Below are positions 1 to 5,921 of a stretch of DNA of 8,698 bases, piece by piece. Position numbers and translations under genes: made by a program. A model generated the notes under the pieces. That model did not search any database. It saw nothing but the letters and a program-made list of their open reading frames with translations, and was not told the origin of the DNA. Source of the stretch: Flammeovirgaceae bacterium UBA4659 (GTDB lineage: Bacteria; Bacteroidota; Bacteroidia; Cytophagales; Cyclobacteriaceae); assembly GCA_002405445.1 (NCBI GenBank), contig DHLV01000196.1, forward strand, positions 1-8,698. The letters are read 5' to 3'. How positions within the stretch are numbered: position 1 is the stretch's first letter; the number at the start of each line of letters is the position of its first letter.

Positions 1-27
1 GGCAGTGCTAAATGCTGTGCGTAATAA

Positions 28-157
28 GTTGATAACGCGAGTATTTGTGTGTATAAACCAAAATCGAGACTATCAAAAAAAATATGAAAGAGTGCTTGCT
101 TAATCCATAGAAATCGAAACGGGTAACTCTGCGAAGACAAAGGTTGCAAACGCGAGT
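28..157. repeat. Pair of 15-bp direct repeats 115 bp apart
   Basis: GTTGATAACGCGAGT at 28-42 and GTTGCAAACGCGAGT at 143-157 match at 13 of 15 positions in the same orientation. They lie in the gene-free stretch downstream of the minus-strand lipoprotein gene. They could be duplication scars, the ends of a small insertion, or chance. No transposase or long terminal inverted repeat accompanies them. Confidence 0.4.
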
Positions 158-168
158 TAAAAAAAACC

Positions 169-690
169 TCAACGCTTCGGATAAACTGCCTCAAAACCTT
201 TTGTTACATACTCCTTGCTTCCTTGCTTGATTGTAAATGAGGGTATCCAAACCTTTTGCGTTTCTGAATAATGCTTCTTGTCTTTTTTTTTGAAATTCTG
301 CGTGTGGTACACTAGTTGGACGTAGATATCACTATCAGAAAAAAAAACGGTGTCTCCTTTGAGAATTCCGTTTTTAGAAAAATTGACTTTACTCATTTCC
401 ATATCAAAAAATTCCGTTTTTATGTTTCTCAAGGGATCAAAATGTACTTCGATCGGCAACTTTGATACAACAAGCGGATCCAACTCAACGAAAGTCTTTA
501 TACTGATTGATGAACCTACGTGTTTTTCTGAAATGTTTACAAACGCTTCCATGTAAGAAACACTAACATCCACAGAATCTTGCAGGGTTATATGGCCATA
601 GCCATCCTTGCTTGGGCCTCTAAAATATCTGGGGTAAACACAACTGCTAGCTAAAATTGCTACTATAATGATTTTGGTAATATTCTTCAT
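169..690 (-). CDS. Putative small lipoprotein, possible partner of the upstream HExxH fragment
   Basis: This is a 173-residue protein of a family I do not recognise. The N-terminus has a basic MKN start, a hydrophobic stretch (residues 5-13) and a lipobox-like A-S-S-C, so Cys17 is probably lipidated and the protein membrane-anchored outside the cytoplasm. The rest looks beta-rich and soluble, with alternating hydrophobic residues and a lysine cluster at 134-139. There is no second membrane span. Its ATG overlaps the stop of the upstream 72-residue gene (ATGA, 687-690), which suggests coupled translation. The gene is AT-rich and contains two nine-base homopolymer runs (T at 283-291 and A at 339-347 on the plus strand). 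An immunity or accessory role to the upstream toxin-like fragment is inference from context only; a plain hypothetical lipoprotein is equally possible. Confidence 0.7.
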   Translation of the reverse strand: MKNITKIIIVAILASSCVYPRYFRGPSKDGYGHITLQDSVDVSVSYMEAFVNISEKHVGSSISIKTFVELDPLVVSKLPIEVHFDPLRNIKTEFFDMEMSKVNFSKNGILKGDTVFFSDSDIYVQLVYHTQNFKKKDKKHYSETQKVWIPSFTIKQGSKEYVTKGFEAVYPKR

Positions 691-905
691 CTTCTATATC
701 GAAATTGATTTTCTTCTGCATTATATTCATTTGTCCCCTCAATGCCATAAGGGTATTTACCCCTAATAGTAGCCAGCCACCACTGTTCATATAAACCCCG
801 CCCAAAATAGCGAGCCCAGCCTTGAATCATCTGTTGGTAATAGTGAGTCATTTCATGGGTTGATGTTTTAGCATCGTCATCCATTGTCATTATAGAATTA
901 CCCAT
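687..905 (-). CDS. HExxH metallopeptidase-like fragment, Rhs/polymorphic-toxin C-terminal type, probably truncated
   Basis: The 72-residue frame contains HEMTH, a canonical HExxH zinc motif (His17, Glu18, His21), followed by YYQQ and an aromatic-rich segment. It ends with an acidic, asparagine-rich patch (residues 59-67) where a third zinc ligand could lie. This layout is familiar from the short HE..H..Q domains found at the ends of Bacteroidota Rhs-like proteins and in DUF4157-like peptidases. The frame stays open upstream of the ATG to 959, and that stretch encodes G-S-R-G-F-T before M-G-N. The same families usually carry a GxTxGN-like strand just before HExxH, so the annotated ATG probably sits inside a homologous domain. 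The gene is therefore likely a 5'-truncated remnant or an orphan C-terminal module, unless a non-ATG start is used. Its stop overlaps the start of the lipoprotein gene. The domain assignment rests on motif pattern alone. Confidence 0.5.
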   Translation of the reverse strand: MGNSIMTMDDDAKTSTHEMTHYYQQMIQGWARYFGRGLYEQWWLATIRGKYPYGIEGTNEYNAEENQFRYRR

Positions 906-932
906 GGTAAAACCCCTTGAGCCTGTGAGAAT

Positions 933-960
933 AACATGTAACCCTCCGGACGTAAATGTT
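933..960. repeat. Imperfect inverted repeat near the truncated 5' end of the HExxH fragment
   Basis: AACATGTA at 933-940 faces TAAATGTT at 953-960. The arms are 8 bases with one mismatch, and the 12-base centre contains the palindrome TCCGGA. It ends exactly where the minus-strand reading frame of the HExxH fragment closes (stop codon at 960-962). It could be a hairpin or a recombination scar; nothing shows which. Confidence 0.35.
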
Positions 961-994
961 CACTCGCAACTTACTTCTAATACCTACTTACTTC

Positions 995-1028
995 GTCTCC
1001 AATTGCGCAGCGTACCGATAACGGAGAC
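995..1028. repeat. Inverted repeat with GTCTCC/GGAGAC arms
   Basis: Six perfectly complementary bases (995-1000 and 1023-1028) enclose 22 bases that can pair partly. There is no adjacent T run, so it is not a typical intrinsic terminator. It lies in the gene-poor stretch and may belong to a small dispersed element. Confidence 0.3.
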
Positions 1029-1265
1029 TTTGCACAAGGAATAAAATTTAGATAGCCCTTTCTGCCATTCGCTTTTTTGTGTTTTTGTTTTTTTCAATTC
1101 ACCGCTCCTATTGTTGGCGCACGTTTGTAGCTCGTTCCTCTCGCCTTTACTTGTGTCCGAGGCAATCACGAGCCACCACCTTCATCCACATTTAACAAAT
1201 CTACATAAAATCCCGTGACTATTTACGAACTTGTGGATTGAACCGGTATCGAAACCCCGTAGGTC

Positions 1266-1826
1266 ATGACGGAAACCGAGCTCCGCAAAGAGCAAGACAT
1301 CATTGAAAAGGCCAAAAAAGACCCGCAGGCTTTTGGGGAAATCTATGAGCGCTACTTCGACTGCATCTTCAACTTTCTCTACCGACAAACCGATGACGAA
1401 GCCACCGCAGGTGACTTGTGCTCCCAAACTTTTGTGAACGCCCTCAACCACCTGCAACGCTACGAGTTTCGCGGCTTTCCGTTTTCTGCCTGGCTATATA
1501 AAATTGCCGGCAACGAAGTAAACAAGTACTACCGCAAGCACAGGGGCAAAAAGGTATTCAGTATAGAAGAGGTGAAAGTGCGAGAGTTGATGGAGCAGAC
1601 CAATGATGAATATGACGAACAAATGATTGCACGACTTATCTCCTATATGAACGAACTGCCCACCGACATGGTGCAGGTGCTGGAACTGCGTTTTTTTGAA
1701 GACAAAGACTTTAAAGAAATTGCGTTTATATTAGACATGACAGAAAGTGGCGCCAAGATGCGGACATACCGGGCTTTGGACAGGTTGCGCCAACAGTTTA
1801 ACTTGAAGGTGAAATACGATGGGTAG
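1266..1826 (+). CDS. ECF-type sigma-70 family RNA polymerase sigma factor
   Basis: The 186-residue protein has the length and two-domain layout of extracytoplasmic-function sigma factors, which direct RNA polymerase to a dedicated regulon. Region 2 spans about residues 23-92. It includes the D-L-x-x-x-T-F core-binding helix (50-56) and FSAWLYKIAGN (73-83), where the tryptophan belongs to the promoter-melting region. Region 4 spans about 118-178. It includes LPxxxxxVLELRFF (131-144) and the helix-turn-helix FKEIAFILDMTESGAKMRTYRALDRL, split here as residues 149-160 and 161-174. The linker is acidic. The start at 1266 gives a normal N-terminus. The stop overlaps the next gene by 8 bases, so the two are surely cotranscribed. 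No FecR-like or zinc-binding anti-sigma gene is adjacent, so the ECF subgroup and signal are unknown. Confidence 0.93.
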   Translation: MTETELRKEQDIIEKAKKDPQAFGEIYERYFDCIFNFLYRQTDDEATAGDLCSQTFVNALNHLQRYEFRGFPFSAWLYKIAGNEVNKYYRKHRGKKVFSIEEVKVRELMEQTNDEYDEQMIARLISYMNELPTDMVQVLELRFFEDKDFKEIAFILDMTESGAKMRTYRALDRLRQQFNLKVKYDG

Positions 1827-2061
1827 GCACGAAATACGCATGCGCAGACAACGCACCACCGCCCGCGGCAGCGAGCGGTACCGCAATTACAACGCTGTGC
1901 TCAAACAACACGAGGCTGACATGCGATTAAAAAAAATACTCCGCGTGTTTACTTATTTTTTGTTGATTGCCATCGTTACCATTTTGCTAGTCATTGTCGT
2001 TCGTTGGGAAAAGCGCCAAGCAACCAAACAGAAAACCAGCGCCACCAGCTACAGACTTTAA
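1819..2061 (+). CDS. Small single-span membrane protein coupled to the sigma factor
   Basis: The 80-residue protein has no family I recognise. Residues 1-40 are strongly basic and polar with many arginines. Residues 43-62 form one clear hydrophobic transmembrane helix rich in Ile, Leu and Val. The C-terminal 17 residues are basic and polar. The ATG lies inside the last codons of the sigma factor gene (8-base overlap), a typical sign of translational coupling. The position is where an anti-sigma factor gene often sits, so a role in holding or modulating the sigma factor at the membrane is a reasonable inference. It lacks any recognisable anti-sigma domain, however, and could instead be a membrane protein of unrelated function. 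Confidence 0.75.
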   Translation: MGRHEIRMRRQRTTARGSERYRNYNAVLKQHEADMRLKKILRVFTYFLLIAIVTILLVIVVRWEKRQATKQKTSATSYRL

Positions 2062-2156
2062 GTTACAAGTCAATGCGCGGGCCATCCTAAAGATTGAGAT
2101 CCTCCGCGTGTCTGTAAAATTTGCGCTAAAAATCTGTGTCTTTTATTCCACCAAAG

Positions 2157-2174
2157 GCTTCTACTGATAGAAGC
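2157..2174 (+). promoter_or_regulatory. Short perfect hairpin upstream of the TonB-like gene
   Basis: GCTTCTA and TAGAAGC pair perfectly around the loop CTGA. The hairpin lies between the small membrane protein (stop at 2061) and the TonB-like gene (start at 2222). No T run follows, so it is a weak terminator candidate at best. It may be a leader structure or an operator. Confidence 0.3.
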
Positions 2175-2221
2175 TTCCGCTCGTTTCAATACATTTTCAA
2201 CAACTTAAAATCCTACCCTAT

Positions 2222-2914
2222 ATGGAACCTAAAAAACATGCGAGCAAAGATTTGCACGCACAACGCAAGAAGTTTTTTCTCATCGGCCTAAGCCTGAGCC
2301 TTATGTTGGTGATCACTGCTTTCGAATGGACCACCGTTAAGAAGATTACTCAAAAACCTACTGAAATCGTAGATGTTGCTGACATCCCTTACATCGTGCC
2401 CGTCACTACGCAAACAGTTACTCCGCCTGAAGTGAATAAGCAAAATATGAAAGTGGACATAAAGCCTTTGGTGCCGATCGAAATAGTGGTTGCGAAAGAT
2501 CCCATGGATGATGACCCGCGCCACTCGCCCATTGACAACTTAGCGCCTATAGACGATGCGCCCATCGCCATCTCCCCAATGGAACCGGAGGGTGAGATGG
2601 AGATTGTGGTCTTTCCGGAACGCAATGCCGAACCTGTAGGCGGCTACAAGAATTTTTATGAGACCATTGCGAAAAACCTTAGGTACCCCATGCAGGCAAG
2701 TCGCACCGGCACTGAAGGCAAGGTGTATGTGCAATTTGTTGTAGATAAACTCGGCCAGCCCACCGATTTTAAAATACTGCGCGGCATTGGCGCAGGTTGC
2801 GATGAAGAGGCCGTGCGCGTGGTACAAAGTGCTCCGGCCTGGAATCCGGGTAAACAACGTGGTAAAGCTGTTCGTCAGCGATACACGATTCCGATCAACT
2901 TTAAGCTGGGATAA
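2222..2914 (+). CDS. TonB-like energy transducer protein
   Basis: The 230-residue protein has a short basic cytoplasmic N-terminus, one membrane helix (about residues 18-36, ending in the FEW motif common in Bacteroidota TonB proteins), a long periplasmic spacer rich in Pro, Asp and Glu (about 45-138), and a TonB C-terminal domain (about 142-228). That domain shows NLRYPMQAS (152-160), GKVYVQFVVDKLG (166-178), a D-E-E-A-V helix (194-198) and the closing strand RYTIPINFKL (220-229). TonB proteins transmit proton-motive force from ExbB/ExbD to outer-membrane TonB-dependent transporters. No exbB, exbD or receptor gene is in the window. The Pro-rich part lacks long Pro-Lys/Pro-Glu repeats, as is usual for short Bacteroidota forms. 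The gene lies 160 bases after the sigma-factor operon and may be transcribed separately. Confidence 0.9.
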   Translation: MEPKKHASKDLHAQRKKFFLIGLSLSLMLVITAFEWTTVKKITQKPTEIVDVADIPYIVPVTTQTVTPPEVNKQNMKVDIKPLVPIEIVVAKDPMDDDPRHSPIDNLAPIDDAPIAISPMEPEGEMEIVVFPERNAEPVGGYKNFYETIAKNLRYPMQASRTGTEGKVYVQFVVDKLGQPTDFKILRGIGAGCDEEAVRVVQSAPAWNPGKQRGKAVRQRYTIPINFKLG

Positions 2915-2932
2915 ACCTCCTGTTGCAGAATC

Positions 2933-2963
2933 AAAAAAGCCTCGCCAACTGCGGGGCTTTTTT
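2933..2963. terminator. Bidirectional intrinsic terminator between the TonB-like gene and chrA
   Basis: AAAAAAGCCTCGC (2933-2945) pairs with GCGGGGCTTTTTT (2951-2963) around the loop CAACT, with one T-G wobble. The A-run and T-run flanks make it work for either strand. It separates the plus-strand TonB-like gene from the convergent chrA gene, whose stop codon touches the right-hand T run. Confidence 0.88.
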
Positions 2964-4150
2964 CATAGCAGCACCCCCAGCACCAATCCTAAAACAATGA
3001 CCAGCCAAGAGGGAATTTTGGTAAACAACAAAAGGCTGAATGTGCCAAAGGCAAAACTGAAGTTAAGAATACTCATGTCCAACGGCTGGAACAACAAAAC
3101 GGCTGCAGCCGCTACCAGCCCGGTGTTAGCCGCGTTTAACCCCTCCAATGAAGCACGAATGGGGCGGAATTTTTTCAAGCTTTCCCAGATGCGGATCACA
3201 AAAAACACCAGAAATGTTCCAGGTAAGAAAACACCAGCAGCAGACATGAACGCGCCCAGCACCTGCCCGCTTATGCCGTAGTCGCGCATGGACAATGCCC
3301 CCAGGTAAGAACTGAACGAGAATACGGGCCCGGGTAATGCCTGCACAAAGGCATAACCGGTCAAAAACTCCTGGTGTGATGTGGGGTGATGCAAGGGCTT
3401 CGCATACTGAACAAACTCGCTATGCAAAAGGGGAGCCAGCACCTGACCCCCACCAAAAACCAGACTGCCGTTACGATAAAAGTTTTCAAATAATTTGATT
3501 GGCAGCGCCTGTGTAATTCCGCCCAGTGCAGCAGCCACAAGTAAGACTCCCGCCCACAGCAGAAAATTTGACCATGGCACATCCATCTTTACCTTTTCTT
3601 CTTTGGGGTGCGCGCGATACTTCAAGGCCGTCAGCGCCCCGGCCGACAGAAGAATAAAAGGCAGAATAAACGGACTGGGAAAAATGAATGATACAACAGC
3701 GGCCAGAAGCATGATCACTACCCCTGCTTTTGTTCGTACTGTCTTGAGCCCGATGGAGTACGCAGCAAAAGCAATAAACCCGACTGCCATCGGCTGAATG
3801 AACTTGGTGAACCCGAGCGAAACATTCTGTGAGGCAAAAAGGCTGATGGCAATACCCGCAACTGTCATGATCACGACAGAGGGTAGCATCCACAGCAGCA
3901 GCGTGAGGTAGGCCAGATTAGGGCCACCCAATTTATAGCCGATGGCCGTTAACGTCTGGGTGGAGGTGGGCCCGGGCAATACCTGACACAACGCATTCAG
4001 CTCAATCAATTCACCTTCTGATATGTACTTCCCTATGTCTACCAGCCGATGTTGAAAATGAGCAATATGGGCCTGGGGGCCTCCAAAACAGGTGATGGAG
4101 AGATACGCCACCTCCCGAAGGAATACCCGGTATCGGATGCGCTGTATCAT
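2963..4150 (-). CDS. chrA: Chromate transporter, full-length (two-domain) ChrA family
   Basis: The 395-residue polytopic membrane protein has the length of the long, two-repeat CHR family, whose characterised members export chromate driven by the membrane potential. The N-terminal repeat carries FGGPQAHIA (22-30) and QVLPGPTSTQ (56-65). The C-terminal repeat carries the matching FGGGQVLAPLL (232-242) and QALPGPVFSF (270-279). About ten hydrophobic helices alternate through the protein, with a charged linker near 180-190 between the halves. The gene starts 10 bases after the stop of the oxygenase gene and is probably cotranscribed with it. Many CHR proteins in organisms not exposed to chromium have untested roles, so the substrate is assigned by family only. 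Confidence 0.93.
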   Translation of the reverse strand: MIQRIRYRVFLREVAYLSITCFGGPQAHIAHFQHRLVDIGKYISEGELIELNALCQVLPGPTSTQTLTAIGYKLGGPNLAYLTLLLWMLPSVVIMTVAGIAISLFASQNVSLGFTKFIQPMAVGFIAFAAYSIGLKTVRTKAGVVIMLLAAVVSFIFPSPFILPFILLSAGALTALKYRAHPKEEKVKMDVPWSNFLLWAGVLLVAAALGGITQALPIKLFENFYRNGSLVFGGGQVLAPLLHSEFVQYAKPLHHPTSHQEFLTGYAFVQALPGPVFSFSSYLGALSMRDYGISGQVLGAFMSAAGVFLPGTFLVFFVIRIWESLKKFRPIRASLEGLNAANTGLVAAAAVLLFQPLDMSILNFSFAFGTFSLLLFTKIPSWLVIVLGLVLGVLL

Positions 4151-4160
4151 CCGGAGCGTT

Positions 4161-5135
4161 CTATTTTTTTAGTCCGATTTCTCGAAGACGCTGATTGAGG
4201 AAGTCACCTGCCGTAATATCATCCCAAAGCTTGGGATGTTGCGCATCAACGCAGGCCGGGAGGGCGGCCAGGCTCATTTCACTACGTGGGTGCATAAAAA
4301 ACGGGATGGAGTAGCGAGGTGTGTTCATTGCCTCGCGCGGTGGATTCACAACACGATGGATGGTTGACTTCAATTTCTTATTGGTCAGGCGCTCGAGCAT
4401 GTCACCAACGTTTACCACCAGTTGTTCAGGCAGTGCGGTAATGGGTATCCACTTTCCATCGCGTCTAAGTACCTGCAGTCCATCGGCACTGGCACCCATC
4501 AGCAAGGTGATCAGGTTTATATCACCGTGTTCGGCTGCCCGAACGGCATCGGCTGGTACGGCATCCGGATTCTCAATCGGGAAATAGTGAATAGGCCGTA
4601 GAATACTGTTACCAAATTTTACCTTCCGGTCAAAGTAACGCTCTTCCAAACCCAGGTATAATGCAATTGCTCTCAGCATTTGTACTCCGGTTTGTTCAAG
4701 CCTGCGGTACACCTCCAATCCGATTTCCTTCATCTCGGGCACTTCAGCCGGCCACACGTTATCCGGGTACTCGTGCTTAACCGGATCGTGCGGATCGGTA
4801 ACTTCTTGCCCAACATGATAAAATTCCTTGAGGTCTCCGGTGTTACGGCCTTTGGCGTGTTCTTTCCCTTTGCCGATGTAGCCGCGCTGGCCGGCCAGGC
4901 CCGGAATCTCATATTTCTGCTTAACGGCATCCGGCAAGGCGTAAAACTTTTTGATGGCCGCGTAAAGGCGCGAGGATAACTCATCGGTGAGATAGTGATT
5001 TCGAATGGCCACAAACCCGATATTATGGTAGGCGGTTCCGAGCTCATCAACAAATTTTTTCCGCTTTTGCGGATCGCCCGAGGTGAAGTCAGCCAAATCC
5101 AGCGAGGGTATGGTGTCATATAGGATTTCGGCCAT
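4161..5135 (-). CDS. Fe(II)/2-oxoglutarate-dependent oxygenase, isopenicillin N synthase-like family
   Basis: With the start at the MAEILYDTIP codon, the protein is 324 residues, the usual length for this family. The N-terminal DIOX_N-like domain (about 5-130) contains the typical GFVAIRNH strand (40-47). The catalytic 2OG-Fe(II) core (about 175-285) shows the iron ligands HGD (His203, Asp205) and His260 in STIHRV. It also has the co-substrate-binding pair Arg274/Ser276 in RYSIPFF. The reading frame is open a further 41 codons upstream, to 5258. That part has no family similarity I recognise and would overlap the divergent dismutase gene, so I prefer the internal start. The substrate cannot be read from the sequence; members act in antibiotic, hormone or small-molecule oxidation. 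The gene precedes chrA in a likely two-gene operon. Confidence 0.88.
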   Translation of the reverse strand: MAEILYDTIPSLDLADFTSGDPQKRKKFVDELGTAYHNIGFVAIRNHYLTDELSSRLYAAIKKFYALPDAVKQKYEIPGLAGQRGYIGKGKEHAKGRNTGDLKEFYHVGQEVTDPHDPVKHEYPDNVWPAEVPEMKEIGLEVYRRLEQTGVQMLRAIALYLGLEERYFDRKVKFGNSILRPIHYFPIENPDAVPADAVRAAEHGDINLITLLMGASADGLQVLRRDGKWIPITALPEQLVVNVGDMLERLTNKKLKSTIHRVVNPPREAMNTPRYSIPFFMHPRSEMSLAALPACVDAQHPKLWDDITAGDFLNQRLREIGLKK

Positions 5136-5231
5136 GGCAGTGGTTTGGAGGGTATGGCAAGCTACAGAATTTTGCCTAATTTTAACGAAGGCATGGTTTT
5201 TGCCTACATTCACGAACCAACTTAAAACGGG

Positions 5232-5921
5232 ATGGACAGAAGAACATTTGTTGAGCAATCGGTGAAACTGGCGGCCTTCACGGCTGTGGCAGGACCCGTG
5301 TTGGGTGCGCCCTTGGCCGCACTGTCTTTTTCGCAGGTACCTCTGCCCTATGCCAAAGACGCCCTGGAGCCGTCAATCGATGCAATGACGATGGATATCC
5401 ATTACAGTAAGCATCATGCCGCCTACGTGAAAAATGTGAATGATGCCATAAACGAGGAAAAAATTACGGATGCTTCGGAGGTAGACTTTTTTTCGAACAT
5501 TCAGAAATACTCGGCTAAGGCACGCAACAATGGTGGTGGCGCCTGGAACCACAATTTCTTCTGGCTCAATCTCGCGCCCGCGCAAGCCGGCACGGCACCG
5601 GGCGGAAAGATATTGGATGCCATTAATGGATCGTTCGGTTCATTCGATAAGTTCAAAGAGCAATTCACCCAGGCTGCGATGACGCGTTTTGGATCAGGCT
5701 GGGCGTGGCTGGTGAAAGAAGGAAACCAGTTAAAAGTGGGCAGCACACCCAACCAGGATAATCCGTTGATGAGTGTGAGCGATCTCAAGGGTACTCCTTT
5801 GTTGGCTTTGGACGTTTGGGAACACGCCTATTATCTGAAATACCAGAACAAGCGAAATGAGTACGTGGCCAACTGGTGGAACGTGGTGAACTGGAATGAA
5901 GTGGCAAGCCGCTTAGGCTAA
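5232..5921 (+). CDS. Exported Fe/Mn-family superoxide dismutase
   Basis: The 229-residue protein converts superoxide to hydrogen peroxide and oxygen. The N-terminal 35 residues form an export signal with a twin-arginine-like motif (RRTF at 3-6) followed by an Ala/Leu/Gly-rich hydrophobic stretch, so the enzyme probably acts outside the cytoplasm. The mature part starts near [16 protein letters not shown] residues (37-47). The four metal ligands are His57 (IHYSKHH), His107 (WNHNFFW), Asp194 and His198 (DVWEHAYY). Gly103, four residues before the second histidine, and Gln175 in STPNQD match the pattern of manganese enzymes rather than the Gln/Ala pattern of E. coli SodB. The metal may therefore be Mn or either one. 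The gene diverges from the oxygenase and overlaps the end of rocD tail to tail by 9 bases. Confidence 0.94.
   Translation: MDRRTFVEQSVKLAAFTAVAGPVLGAPLAALSFSQVPLPYAKDALEPSIDAMTMDIHYSKHHAAYVKNVNDAINEEKITDASEVDFFSNIQKYSAKARNNGGGAWNHNFFWLNLAPAQAGTAPGGKILDAINGSFGSFDKFKEQFTQAAMTRFGSGWAWLVKEGNQLKVGSTPNQDNPLMSVSDLKGTPLLALDVWEHAYYLKYQNKRNEYVANWWNVVNWNEVASRLG

Larger units (their letters stand above)
906..1265. other. Gene-poor stretch between the accessory patch and the sigma factor gene
   Basis: I see no convincing gene here. A 61-codon minus-strand frame (984-1169) has a lysine/arginine/serine-rich translation with no recognisable domain and is probably spurious. The stretch holds the in-frame leftward extension of the HExxH fragment (906-959), two imperfect inverted repeats (933-960 and 995-1028) and a T-rich run near 1074-1094. 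The right-hand part must carry the promoter of the sigma factor operon, but I could not pick out a convincing element. Confidence 0.55.

Noticed and set aside
159..166. T8 run as an intrinsic terminator of the lipoprotein gene
   Set aside because: No stable GC-rich stem precedes the run on the minus strand.
930..1030. Integron attC-like recombination site
   Set aside because: The inverted repeats lack the paired RYYYAAC and GTTRRRY core sites in the right arrangement, and no integrase gene is present.
984..1169. 61-codon minus-strand frame as a gene
   Set aside because: Low-complexity basic translation, no domain or signal, and it overlaps a likely structured non-coding repeat.
1182..1457. 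Minus-strand frame over the sigma factor start
   Set aside because: It is a shadow of the sigma factor gene, whose conserved regions are clear on the plus strand.
2787..3281. 164-codon plus-strand frame running from the TonB-like gene into chrA
   Set aside because: It crosses a strong terminator and is antisense to conserved chrA sequence; the translation has no family features.
3486..3893. Minus-strand 135-codon frame within chrA
   Set aside because: Cysteine/histidine-rich out-of-frame translation of chrA, with no independent support.
5136..5258. 41-codon N-terminal extension of the oxygenase
   Set aside because: It overlaps the divergent dismutase gene and has no recognisable family sequence; the MAEILYDTIP start fits the usual length.
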